Positions 24,487 to 36,511 of a DNA stretch of 64,000 nucleotides are shown one piece after another (the stretch's first letter is position 1; every line of letters begins with the position of its first letter). The notes below the pieces were generated by a model. The model was not told the DNA's origin and ran no database searches. It saw only the letters and a program-made list of their open reading frames with translations. The stretch spans positions 15,903,304 to 15,967,303 of the forward strand of contig OV121090.1 of NCBI GenBank assembly GCA_921293015.1, in the 5' to 3' direction. The stretch is from Phorcus lineatus. Its lineage: Eukaryota > Mollusca > Gastropoda > Trochida > Trochidae. A program made the position numbers and the translations under genes.

Positions 24487-24860
24487 AATAATTATCATCT
24501 AATACCGGAATTTACCGGATTTTATAAACCGGAAGTGGCCTACCGCCGCCGCCGGCAGTTCCGCCAACTGACAAACCGGAATTTACCGCCAGAGACCACA
24601 CTGTTATAACCAGAAGTTACCGCCGGAAGTCCCAATGCACCGGAAGTACCGCCGGATAAACTGGAAACAGCCGCCGCCGGAGCCAAAAAGTCATGTGACC
24701 TATGAAAAGAGTATATAAGGAGGGTCAAAAATGTGGTCTTTGGACGAAACTAGTCACTAATCCACGACTGCCTCTTAGGCGTCGTAAGGCCAACCTGTCT
24801 TACTTATTCTCACTGACCAAGTTCTAAACTTTTTTAAAATAAACCCACTGAGAAAACTGT
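24487..24860 (+). promoter_or_regulatory. Promoter-like cassette: CCGGAAGT cluster, E-box, TATA box, then AATAAA
   Basis: A G+C-rich island in AT-rich sequence. CCGGAA(G/T)T words, the ETS-family core site, occur near 24506, 24529, 24575, 24623 and 24640, interspersed with CCGCCG. They are followed by the E-box palindrome GTCATGTGAC (24690-24699) and a TATA box TATATAAG (24712-24719). A poly(A) signal AATAAA follows at 24838-24843, only about 125 bp after the TATA box. That spacing is more like a retroelement LTR (U3-R-U5) than a gene promoter. No TG...CA ends or target duplication were identified, so both readings stay open. No open reading frame follows. Confidence 0.45.
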
Positions 24861-25270
24861 GTCCAAGGATTGTCACAGTCCAATCAAAATGGATGTGACA
24901 ACTGAGAAGGAAAGTTGACATCATGAAACAGAAACATATTGTATTTAGGAATTCTTTCGGTCATGCTATTGCCTCCATTTTGCTGTTGAATTAGCTTAAA
25001 AATACAGAGAAAATTTAAGGGCTGGAGTTTCAGCTGACAACTTGCACATGACACACTGGGCGTGGCTTCGAGTCATGCTTCGGTGATTTTGTTTAAGCAT
25101 TTGCTTGTTTCATAAGGCGGTTATCCAAAACTTGGGTATAAAAGGTCCCCTAATAGTCGAAGTGTATATTTTCTCAATTTTTGGCTCTTTTGATTTTTAT
25201 AAGTGAAGCGAATACAGATAATAATTTGTAATAATAAAAATTATGCTTTAATTATCCTCTTTAACAGTAG

Positions 25271-27628
25271 TGAGGTGGCACAGGCACCAGGCTCTACTTT
25301 TAAATAAATAAGTAAAGATAAACCTATATAACATATAAAGAAGGTTTGACAGAACCGCGACTTGCATAACTTGCAGTTTTCCCTGCCCAGTCCGGAAGTA
25401 TACAAGCTGGAGGTTGCGAATAAAAACTAGCCTGTGATTGGACGGCGTCCGCTATTCTTAGATATCATAACAAAACCACGTTGTGCATGGCGGTCGACTC
25501 GACATGATGAAGTTTATATGTTTTAATAGTGTTAATCATGTTTAATCTAAACGAAGAACAGCTTCTTGCTTACAAAGCTATCGATATCTTGTGATTTTAG
25601 GCCAAGCTGGTACGGGGAAAAGTTTATTAATTAGAAAAATTCAGTCACGATTGCTTGATGAAAATAAACGTGTCCCAATGGTTGCTAGCACCAGAATCGC
25701 ATCTACTCAATTTCCTAACGGAACAACTCTACAATCTCTTTGCGGATTACAAGATGGGAGATTTACTAATGAACAACTACTACAGAGACTGTCATCGCCG
25801 GAATATCTGTCAACAATGAGCAGGATTCAAAGTACAGATGGATTGCTCAGCTTAAGAAAGTGGTACATTTGTATTAGAGCTCCCTATCTTTATTAAATAT
25901 ATTGCTTATCACTGTATTTTCTAAAAACAATGTGCTACTGCCCCTTTCATAACATATCTAAAAGACTTTCTGTTATTGAGTGATAGTAAAATGATAGATT
26001 ACATTTCAAATTGTCAAAGAAATACATGCCACTTACTGTTACTTTAGTAGCTAACTGGCATTCAAAGTGTAATGTTTAATTACAATTTGTTTATATATGG
26101 ATAATTGTTTAGATAATATCAATATATGTAAATGTTATTATGTTGAATATTAAAGTTACAGTTTTGTAGAGGTATGAGTAATTTATTGGGGTATATTGGA
26201 TTATTGCCTTAACATTGGATATTAAGGAAAAATTACAATGAACATTCAGCTTTCAGAAATATATAACATATATCTTAATTAGTTCATATAATTTAAAAAA
26301 AAATTGAATTACTTATGCAAATACCACTGTATAAGCTCATTAGACCTTAAGGCAAGATGGGCTTTTGGCATAGAAACTCATCCATGCACTGTTCACATTT
26401 TAGGTTTGTGAATTAGTAACAGACAGTGACACTAATTTTACCGAATTTTTCTTTTAATCATTAGTAAACTGAAATAGTGTGGATACTAACCAGCACTTTA
26501 TCATTATGTAGAGAAGATTATTTAAACTATTAAGTAAAATATGATGCAAGTTCATATTCATATGATTTCAGCCTTAATCATGCATGTAATTTATTAGTCA
26601 AAGACTATTGAGTTACAGAACCAATAGTTCTATTTTCTAAGTTTTTCTATAAAATATCAACTACAACTATAATACTTCTTCACAAGGATTTTTCAATAAC
26701 TATTTATTCTATAGTAAATTAAGATTTAATTGTAACTATTAAGAATAAAACTAAAATCTTTCAGATAACATTTTGTGAAATATAAATTGAAATATTATAA
26801 GCAAGTCAGTCTTTCAGTCTTTTTCATTTCACAGACTTCACTATTACCTTTTGGATTTTGTTTGGATAGATAAAATATTTTATTTTCTTAATTTTCTAAA
26901 TTATTTTCAACAATTGATAGGACATAAATAAAGAAAAATTTCAATGCAGTAAGTATTGATAATATTCATAATATATCACATTTAGCTTTACTATGTCTAT
27001 AGTATATTTCCAAATTAATGCCAAGAAAAATGCATTGATTTATGTCTTCAATAAATACTAGCCTAATTAAGAATCTTCTCTGTCAGTTTTGTTTTTATTT
27101 ATTTTAGGCATCACATAAATCAAACAGTTAATCGATTTTTTTAAAAACCCATCATGAAATGAAATCTTCCATGTTGATTTCAAGATTAAATGCTGACAGC
27201 ATCTGTTTTTATTTTGGCGAAAATTATCGTTTTCGTACTTCCCTCCACTTATGATGCGAAACTCTATCATCCAATCAGAGACTCGATCAAGTAATCGGTC
27301 CGCGCCTGCTGGCTTCAAACTTGTTTACTTCCGGACCGATGACAGACTTTTCAAAAGAGACGAGATGGAATATAAACGAAAGATAGAAATAGGAATTATA
27401 TAATCAGGCAAGTGATACGGAAGGTTGTTAACCGTCAATGACACAACATTACTGGGCAGTTTGTGTAAAGGTAAAACCGGCTAGAACCGCGCATCAAGCA
27501 TAAATCGATCTCAGTCGCAAAACTGCAAGTCATGCAAGTCGCGGTTCTGTCAAACCTTCTTTATATGTTATATAGGTTTATCTTTACTTATTTATTTAAA
27601 AGTAGAGCCTGGTTCCTGTGTGAGGTGG
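25271..27628. mobile_element. 2.34 kb element with 102-bp TIRs and an 8-bp target duplication
   Basis: Left arm 25279-25380 and right arm 27519-27620 are reverse complements over 102 bp with two mismatches, starting CACAGG(C/A)ACCAGGCTC. The direct repeat TGAGGTGG flanks both sides (25271-25278, 27621-27628). Eight-bp duplications occur in hAT and in KDZ/Zisupton-type elements; the ends do not settle the superfamily. Inside, the only recognisable coding sequence is a PIF1-like helicase fragment near the left end; the remaining 1.6 kb is very AT-rich and non-coding. Near-identical arms suggest recent mobility or gene conversion. Confidence 0.82.
25536..25896 (+). pseudogene. PIF1-like DNA helicase N-terminal fragment
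   Basis: From an ATG at 25538 the frame reads MFNLNEEQLLAYKAI and stops within about 20 codons. A second frame then reads ILGQAGTGKSLLIRKIQSRL, followed by VPMVASTRIASTQFPNGTTL and LCGLQDGRFT. These are the Q-like motif (LNxEQ), Walker A (GQAGTGKS) and motif Ia (asTriAa...GtTLxSL.GL) of PIF1-family superfamily 1 helicases. The junction between the two frames lacks a few residues normally present between AI and the P-loop, so there is a small deletion or frameshift. The Walker B (DExSM) and later motifs are absent; the frame ends in RAPYLY then TAA. It is thus about 100 residues of a protein that is normally several hundred or more, enclosed by long TIRs. It could be a first exon, but no clear donor follows. 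Confidence 0.75.
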
Positions 27629-27954
27629 GTGCTGGAAAATTCAGCAATGGGGGCAAAACTGATTCAAATAATTAAAACTAGTTTTAATTATTAGTTTGCT
27701 ATGAAGTTCCACATTTTCAACAAAGCAGAACCCTTTTGTTACTAATGTATTGTGTTGCGCTGATTGGCTGGTCCACTAACTACCTACATCTATATAATAA
27801 TAATAAGATGAAGAAAATTAAAACAGTGAATCCTTGAAACCAAATATGTTTGAGTTTGTAAGGTTTCTCGGATCCATTGTTGTTCGGCAAATTTAAGTGT
27901 TGAAAACCGCCAGCTAATGTTGTCAGTTTTAACCTGAATTTGGGGGTGTTTCAT
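27629..27954. other. Unassigned non-coding stretch
   Basis: No recognisable gene or repeat between the long-TIR element and the following minisatellite. Confidence 0.4.
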
Positions 27955-29062
27955 AAGTATCAGACGTACGTCTGTAACCTAATATCAGTTGTATGTCTGC
28001 AAATAAGTATCAGTTGTGCGTCTGTAACCGAATATCAGTTGTATGTCTGCAAATAAGTATTAGTTGTGCGTCTGTAACCTAATATCAGTTGTATGTCTGT
28101 AAATAAGTATCAGTTGTGCGTCTGTAATCTAATATCAGTTGTATGTCTGTAAATAAGTATCAGTTGTGCGTCGGTAACCTAATATCAGTTGTATGTCTGT
28201 AAATAAGTATCAGTTGTGCGTCTGTAACCTAATATCAGTTGTATGTCTGTAAATAAGTATCAATTGTGCGTCTGTAACCTAATATCAGTTGTGCGTCTGT
28301 AACCTAATATCAGTTGTATGTCTGTAAATAAGTATCAGTTGTGCGTTTGTAACCAAGAGTCAGTTGAATATGTATCACCATGCAAGTATCAGTTGTTCCT
28401 CTAATTAAGTATCAGTTGTATATCAGATAACATGTATCAGCCTTATATATAAAACTAAGTATCAGTTGTATATCAGAAAACATGTATCAGTCTTATATCT
28501 GTGACTAAGTATCAGTTGTATGTCAGTAAGCAAGTATCAGTCTTATATATGTAACTAAGTATCAGTTGTATGTCAGTAAGCTAGTATCAGCCTTATATCT
28601 GTAACTAAGTATCAGTTGTATATCAGTAATATCAGAAAGTATATCAGAAACTATAGTATCATATGTGTATCAGTAACTAAGTATCAGTTGTATTTCTGGA
28701 AACAAGTTTCAGTTGTGTATCTGGAAACAAGTTTCAGTTGTATATCTGGAAACAAGTTTCAGTTGTGTATCTTAACTATAGTATAATATGTGTATCAGTA
28801 ACTAAGTATCAGTTGTATATCTGGAAACAAGTTTCAGTTGTATATCTGGAAACAAGTTTCAGTACACAGTTTCAGTTGTATATCTGGAAACAAGTTTCAG
28901 TTGTATATCCGGAAACAAGTTTCAGTTGAACATCTGGAAACAAGTTTCAGTTGTATATCTGGAAACAAGTTTCAGTTGTATATCTGTAACCAGGTTTCAG
29001 TTTTATTTTTGTTACCAAGTATAAGGTTTATATCTGTAACCAAGTTTCAGTTGTACATCCAA
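27955..29062. repeat. 1.1 kb minisatellite, about 25-bp unit with 50-bp higher order
   Basis: The basic unit is (A/C)AAGTATCAGTTGTATATCTGTAA or similar. From 27955 to about 28340 it alternates strictly between a TGTGCGTCTGTAACCTAATA type and a TGTATGTCTGTAAATAAGTA type, giving a 50-bp period. From about 28400 units are mixed. From about 28690 to 29000 a GGAAACAAGTTTCAGTTG variant dominates with a 24-25-bp period. The + strand frames rich in YIWKQVSV are translations of this array. Confidence 0.95.
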
Positions 29063-31879
29063 CTTCCAAGGGTATTTGTGGATACATGATTGAAATTACC
29101 CAAAACAGGACCCCTCTTCCACTGTTTACTTTCCTTTATGTCTGGTTTGATAAACAGAAAAATTAATTCCTTCTTAGTCACTCTGTTTAAGTTCATGACA
29201 TTTCATTTCTCTTGTGACCAAGGTGAACCCAATTAGAAACAACAAACATGCAATGTTGCACCTGCTGATATCTACAGGAGACCAGGGAATGGTTAGAATA
29301 GAGCAAACTGAAACATCAGTTGATTGTTAGAGTGTTCAGAGTGCCTCAATTAGTTGTATGTGAGCACATGGTGTTTCCTGTTTCTCTCTGTCACACAGAG
29401 TCTCTCCATGTCACAGTTGCATGACTGCCATAGCTTCCCTGTGGCTCGATCACAACACTAAACACGTCATTCCTCCCTCTCACCAACAAGCAGTTTCAGA
29501 TCAAAATATAAAAACAAAAGTCTTTAAGACTTGAAAGAGGAATAAATTCAGAATTTTCTTTGTTTGTATATGTAGCACTTTTCTAGCAATTGAACAATGC
29601 ATATAACATTGTGTTATTCTTTGCATGTAGATAACAAACTAACATGTGTATAACATTAACCGGTGATGTGATGAATTAATGAACCTGGTAATTGTCACCA
29701 CTGGAAATGTTAAACTATGTACATATCATGTAAGATTCGGCCATGCGTAGCCTACATGTGCAATGTCTAGACATCAAGTCTCCAAATTAACAAGCTAGCC
29801 GTATGCCGATCAGTCGAGGTTTTACTTTAAGGGTAAGAAAACCAAGTCAACGAATCGACACTGTGATCTTAGAAATTAATTGACTGTGTCCAGACCTTTT
29901 TTATCTTAATTTGAAGGGGTGTTGGCTTTCCTTTCATAATGATGTTTTCTCATAGATATTTTATATTGTGTATATGGGTCATTTTCAAAATTGGTTGCAT
30001 TTTCATTTGCCAAAAGTGGTAAAAACAATCTCATGAAATGAAATTTAAATGCTTCACTACATTAAGCATGTGGATCTCACCAGGCTCTGTTACGTGAACC
30101 GTCAGGTTTGCCTCTGTTAAAATTCAAATCAGCCAATCAGCGAGCATGCCTCGTAATCTATGGTGCAGGCGAATTGTATTTCACTTGTACGCTTTTCAGA
30201 ACTCTGAAACCAAAAATTTCTGACACTATTCCGAATGTCAAACTGCCTAAATATCCAAATTAATGTATTTCATGTACTTTCAATTTACCCACAGCTGGGT
30301 TTGTTGGACAAAAAAGTCAAATCAAAGCTGTGGAGTTATCTTTCGTAAACCAAACTCTGCATACCACAACGTCATCCTTAAGTATATGTTACTAATCCAA
30401 AATACTTCTTCTGGAAACAGATAAACGTGTCATCTTTAAGGCGTAGTTATTGTCGAATAATTTTCAATTTCGTGAAACAAATTAACCATAAAGATGTTGA
30501 GAAACGAAAACCACCAAAACATGTACAAGTACCAATAAGAGGTATCTTGATAATCATATAGTAGTCAAATGTGACGTTCATATGCTAGCAATCTCATAGT
30601 TAGGCCATCAAGAGACCTAGCTGTTTTGTGATTGCTGGAAGGTCATTGCGGCAAGCCAATGAGATTAAGAGATCAAACTGAGGCAAAGGTTAACCTGACA
30701 GCTTAAGAAAAGGAGCCTATACTAGTGAGATCTAAAATCAACATGAATCATTATAATCTAAATTTGTACCTTTCAGTAGCTTAACACAAAATAACACCAT
30801 TTTCTGAAATAGTTTTGTTTTTATATTCTTCAACAGGAAAAATTAACTAAAATAAACACCTGTTGCTTAACCCAGAACATGTTTTAATGACATCTATATT
30901 AAGAAGATTGTTTCATAGATCCTTTTGGATTAATGAGAGCCGTCGATGAACACCAGTAAAGGTTTGGACAACAGAGGTAATGGTATGGACAGAATTTGTA
31001 ATGGGTTGGACATAAATGATATTAATCCAATTCAACATAGATTTCATGAACTTTTGATTAATAAATCAATATAATTTGGCTTAAATATTTACCCTAATTT
31101 AGATAGACAGTGAAATTTGTATTACAAATTTTGACATTTAACAAATTTGACATACTTAAATTTCTTCAATGCTGAGGTAACAGTTTGGATATTTCTCATA
31201 AATTCAATAGGAAACTAAAGAAGAATTCTGTCTTTAGGGGATATGTTATAATAAGTCATAAGACAAATTAAATAACACTATCATGATAAAGGAATAACTG
31301 ATAGCTGAATGAAATGTGCAGTTGTAGATAAAAAATGAAATGAACGGTCTTGACATTTTTGGTAACGGTTAGGACAAAGCGTAATGAATGAACCTTTTTT
31401 GTCTTAAAAAGTTTAAATTAATAGAATTCTCAAAGACAATGCAACAACTATGATACTGCACAAATGGTCACACTTCACCAGCAACTGCATAGCTTTTAAT
31501 TACTTTAAGTAGATATGGTACAATGTAAGTTTCAATGACAATATTCTTTCAGTCTATTTGATACCTTTTGTATTTGTAAGTTGAGTGGTAATAGTGAAAT
31601 TGTAACAAATATTTTAAAAAATACACAAGTTTTAGCAACACATCAAGCAATTAGGAAAACTATTATTAAACTTTATAATCATAATCGCACTTTAAGTCAA
31701 AACAAAATCCTGAAAGACTGAATACAATCAGGTTTGTTTGCAAATGACTTTTGTGAGAGTTGTTAAAAACTTCATTCTCTCTTTATAGGTCTTTGACGTT
31801 CTTTTGACACTCCTCAGTTTTTTTCTTTATGATTTGTTCTTATTTTGTGGATACAGATTTCTATTCAAATGATGCAAGC
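29063..31879. other. 2.8 kb non-coding intronic stretch
   Basis: No gene, repeat array or TIR pair recognised. Composition is like the rest of the intron. Confidence 0.45.
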
Positions 31880-34035
31880 TTAACCCTCAAGTTGCTGAAT
31901 ATTATTTTGACCAGTTTTGCCCCTGTGGCTGAATTTTCAAGCACACACCTCGCTACGGTTAATGCGTAATTAGCACCAGTGGCTGAATTTTCGAGTGCCG
32001 TGAGTATTGACTCTTTTGCCAATATATGGTTTTGTTACGTGGCAAAATACGGATGTAAATATCGTTGTATACAAAACTAGTTGGCAAATACCGTATAACA
32101 AATGGATGATACTTACCTGGCACTTTGAATGAAATTTATATCCCCCCTAGAACAGTTTCTATAACCAAGGTAAACTTGTTTTTAATTCGAGCACCGTAAC
32201 TCAAAAATGCTGAGAGCGCATGACGAAATCAAAACTTAACTGAGGGCGAAAAGCTCCTCTTGACATCGATATAAAAATGTTTACAAAAACATGTTTAGAA
32301 AGAATTTTACAATTATCAAAATATTGTCTATATTTCGAACTCTATAAAATCATTTAATCACTGAGTGCACATAGACAAATTATATATGGAAATGAAGCTA
32401 ATTTATTGCTCTATATTTTAAATTATTTAATTTCATTACTATACGCCATCCGCGGAAAAGTATACACTCACACATGACAGAAATTGTCTTTATTTCCAAC
32501 TTTATAAATTAAGTTATTCGCTTTGTATATATGCAACTTATATATGGAATTGAAGGCAATTTATACTACTTTACGAAGAAATAAAACATAGCAACCTTTT
32601 AAATTTAAAAAAAAATTATAAGTTATTAGCAACGAAATGTAAATATAGTAAGTGAATAAAGTCTTTGAGAATCGCCCTACCGCAACATTTGTCGCATTAT
32701 TTCCACACATTTTATTTTGATGCAAATATGGGCAAAATACACATGAAAATGAAGGTATTTTTTTTCTTCTTTGCGATGATATAAAAATAATAAACATGTA
32801 GTACTTGGTTTGGAATATATATATAGTTTTAAAATATTGTACCCTAAGGTATTTGAGAACAGATTTTGGTCATTGCGAAAACACTTAATGCTCCTTTATT
32901 GTCTCATTGTAATTTGTAAATTTTATATTGAATTGAAGACGATTCTTTCCTCTTTATTGTGATATGAAATGTTGATAATGCGCTCTGCCGTTAAATGAAT
33001 AGAAGTGTAAAAAGCAGGTGAACAAAATCACTTCTCGGTTAACAAGATATGAATAGAAAAATTGCCTGTTTGTGCAATGCTCGCCGAGTCTTTACTGATT
33101 TTTGTTTACATACCAATATTATATGGAAATAAAAATTATGCTTTTCTCTCTTTGTTACATAAAATTTCAAAATGTGCCAAGTTTATGTGAGAAAAAGTGC
33201 AAGAAAATTGTAAAAACCTAAAGAATAAACAAAAGTCACATTTTTGCGGCACCAGCTGTATCTTTATTTTACAAAGCGCATTTACAAATTTTATATCAAA
33301 TCGAAGACAATTATTCCTTCTTTATCACAAAGTAATCAATTATACGTTTAGCTGTTGAGAAGATACGAGCGAAAGAAAGGATCATGTCCAAATCGCTGTT
33401 CAGTTCACATGATTTGAATAAAGAAATTATCTTTTTGTCTTTATTTATTTTTGCACATGCACAAATTCTACATGGAATTTAAGGCAATCTTTTTCTCTTT
33501 CTTGTGATATAAAAATTGCAAAAATACGTTGAGCACATGATGAGAAATATATATGGTGTAAAAAAAGATATAAAACTACAAATATCTGAAAATTACCTTT
33601 TTTACGGCACATACTATATCTTCACTTCAGGTAGTAATTTATATCGAATTGAAGACAATTTTCTTCTCTTTCAAATGATCCCACCTGTATTGAAATCCTC
33701 CCAAGGGTTTAGATCACAGGGCGTGCGATAGCAAGGTGTGCTTTTGTTTTGAGTGCACACGCCTGAGTAAACAATAACGTGCGCGGATCGATAAGCTCGT
33801 GCGCGAGGGGAGCAATAACTCACAGGCTCACAGGTTATAGCAAACCCGGCGGGTAGTGGGGGAAATTGAGCGTTTGTAATCCATATTTTCTGTACGATAA
33901 ACATTACCACTAGCTATAAAACTTTCGGAAAATATGCACCCATTCTTTAGAACAACAATGAAAAAAAAAGAAAGCCGAAAGCCGAAAGCCAGATCATTAA
34001 TACAAGCGTTCAACCGACAGTCATGTTGTGCAATT
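31880..34035. mobile_element. R3 monomer-array TTAA family, left end present, right end lost
   Basis: Begins with TTAA (31880-31883) followed by CCCTCAAGTTGCTGAATATT, matching the left end at 36512. The homology with 36516-39497 continues to about 34035 and then stops without a terminal TTAA. The body is a head-to-tail series of diverged monomers of 155-200 bp. The landmark TATATGGAATTGAAG(A)CAAT recurs near 32385, 32540, 32740, 32923, 33121, 33293, 33471 and 33641. Monomers alternate with TGCGGCAC...TGTATCTTTATTT blocks. No coding frame. The 33700 region keeps the empty site for the foldback inserted in the other copy. Confidence 0.8.
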
Positions 34036-34500
34036 TTTTCTCCGGAAAGCCGCGAAACTCGTCCTATTACAATAGTTTGAAAGATTCTGATGAAAAAATT
34101 CCAAACCGTTACAATATTTTGTCCAAAACGTACACCATTTTCTTATCATTGATCTTTAAGAAAATATGAACTAAAACAAGAAAATATGTTATGTTTTTTT
34201 AAAAAATAGTATTGAAATGATTATTTTATACAATAGTCAGTCTTTCACCTTCCAAAATATTCATTGAATTAAAAATGTATTCTATAAATGTCAAATTAAC
34301 TTTTTTGTCAAAACCATTACTCCAAATCATTCAATTTATAGCAACTACATCACAACTATTTTGAATAGTAAATTTATAGACATAAACAATTATTATTTTT
34401 GAAATTTTTTTTATTTTAAACTTTTCTTTAAATGTTTTAAATAACTTTATTAGTTCTTGAATGTTCAAACAATTATGTCTTGAATGTTACTAAAATTGTT

Positions 34501-34670
34501 GTAATATAACAACGAGATCAGATGGAATAGAATAACAATTGAGATGATGTTTGGATACCTGTACTGAGTGGTACTCCCTGCCTATTAACTTACCACCTAC
34601 CACTCAGTCGAGGTATCCACACATCATTTCAACTGTTCTTCCATTCCCTTTGATCTCATTGTTATATTAC
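34501..34670. repeat. Long foldback hairpin, 73-bp arms
   Basis: Arms 34501-34573 and 34598-34670 are imperfect reverse complements (about 15 mismatches) separated by a 24-bp loop. The centre-proximal parts GGATACCT..ACTGAGTGGTA and TACCACTCAGT..AGGTATCC pair best. It lies 13 bp from the start of the next tandem-array element, so it may be one end of it. Transcribed within the intron it could fold into an extended stem. Confidence 0.85.
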
Positions 34671-34683
34671 CCCTTGTATTGTT

Positions 34684-35555
34684 GTCCCCCGCCGCAACCT
34701 TGACATTATTTTCAAGGTCACCATGACACCACGTAAGTCCGGAATCTTGTAAGGAAGAGGAAGACTAAGATGCCAGTCGACTTTGGTGACCTTGACGTCA
34801 TTTTCAAGGTCACAACGACAAACTCGTGAAGCTTAGCACCTAGAGTGTTCATATTTGGTGACAGCTTTCAGTTGAGGAAGACTAAGATGCCAGTCGACTT
34901 TGGTGACCTTGACGTCATTTTCAAGGTCACCACGACACTACGTCTGTCTGGATTCTTGGTAACGCAATAACTCATTAAGCATAGCACCTAGAGTGTTCAT
35001 ATTTGGTGACAGCTTTCAATGGAGAAAGACTCAGACGCCAGTCGACTTTGGTGACCTTGACATCATTTTCAAGGTCACCACGACACTACGTCCGTCTGGA
35101 TTCTTGTTCACGCGATAACTTGTGAAGCTTAGCACCTAGAGTGTTCATATTTGGTGACAGCTTTCAGTGGAGGAAGACTCAGACGCCAGTCGACTTTGGT
35201 GACCTTGACGTCATTTTCAAGGTCACAACGACAAATTTGTGAAGCTTAGCACCTAGAGTGTTCATATTTGGTGACAGCTTTCAATGGAGGAAGATTAAGA
35301 TGCCAGTCGACTTTGGTGACCTTGACGTCATTTTCAAGGAGACTACGACACTTTGACCAATTTCTAATACATTGTTAACGTGCACCTAGTTTTCATATTT
35401 GTTGACAGCTTTCAATGGCGGAAGACTCAGACGCCGGTCAACTTTGATGACCTTGACCTCATTTTCATGGTCACCATGACACTTTGACCACTGTAATACA
35501 TTGTTAACGCGATAATATTAATTATGCCAAATATCTCATAACGGCGGGGGACATT
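34684..35555. mobile_element. TIR-bounded tandem array with TCAAGGTCA / TGACGTCA motifs
   Basis: The block is bounded by GTCCCCCGCCG (about 34684) and its reverse complement CGGCGGGGGAC (about 35543), an 11-bp inverted pair. Within are six units starting GCC(A/G)GTCGACTTTGGTGACC at 34772, 34889, 35037, 35185, 35302 and 35433. Spacings are 117, 148, 148, 117 and 131 bp; the long and short units differ by a block of about 31 bp (containing TCTGGATTCTTG). Each unit carries a TGACCTTGA half-site, TGACGTCA overlapping it, then TCAAGGTCA in the opposite sense (the fourth-class sites degrade in units 3, 5 and 6). No coding frame. Confidence 0.8.
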
Positions 35556-36511
35556 GCCATGTTAGTGGCAAACACTTGTTTATTTTTAAATTACCTACAT
35601 GTACATCATTTATATGATGACTGTACCCATCATTTTCCCATATGCTTGATAACAGTACAAGGATCTATACCGAAACGTTGCCACTGTGTAATAAAGAAGT
35701 TGTATATCCATATATCATTGTCGTCCTACCAACTTCTAGAATGCTACTGAAACAATTATGGACTATTAAAAGTCGACGAATTAAATTCCTACTTACTTGA
35801 TGGTGTCTTAAGTCTGCAAAATATGCTGAATCTCTTTATTTCATATACTATCACTTGCACAGGATTTAGATCATTCAGAAACAGCAAGTACAGATGCAAT
35901 GCTGGTCAATGGGGAAATTATTGCAAGAATTTTATGTGGCTGTAACAGTCAGGACGGAAAATTTACGGACAGATATGTTACACAATGTAGATGTTTTGTT
36001 TTTCACGTTAATGAAAAATTAACTGGAATGTTGACATAAATCATCACTAATGATAAGCATAATATGATTATATTTGTTTGATTATGTTTATTTATAAAGT
36101 TTTTGTGAACATATATACTATGACCGTCACCTCCGGAGAGAGTAAATCTGTCAATTTTGACCCTAAAATGTGATTTTATCAAAACTTTCAAAATGACAAA
36201 AATGAAAGGAATGTTTAAGAACTTTAATGAGTCTATAGAAGGGGTGTGTAGACTCCCTTTCATAACAATTTCAATAACAAGAGATAATATATTGTTGATA
36301 TGCATCCCAAAAGTTTGTTAACTTGCTTGTCTGTCTCTGTGCAAATTATGAAATACAAGTCATGGAATTATTCTGGGGCATCATGGTAAGAAATTGAAAT
36401 CGACAATATTGTGTTTCAATCACACACAGTTAACTTTAACCATATGTGCAGCTCATGTTTGTCTTTGTTCGTCGTATAATCGTTGATAGTCTTATGATGT
36501 AATTTGTTTCA
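35556..36511. other. Unassigned non-coding stretch; retroelement-like 3' motif near 35645
   Basis: The segment 35640-35715 (CTTGATAACAGTACAAGG, then ATCTATACCGAAACGTT, then AATAAAGAAGTTGT) matches 51310-51385 in the same order, so it is a short dispersed repeat, possibly the 3' end of a retroelement. No gene seen in the rest. Confidence 0.5.

Noticed and set aside
25591..25896. Intact PIF1 helicase gene
   Set aside because: Only motifs up to Ia are present, the N-terminal segment is in another frame and no Walker B follows. Kept as a fragment.
27955..29062. CRISPR-like regularly spaced repeats
   Set aside because: The 25/50-bp period is a head-to-tail minisatellite without unique spacers, and the genome is clearly eukaryotic (introns, LINEs, MITEs).
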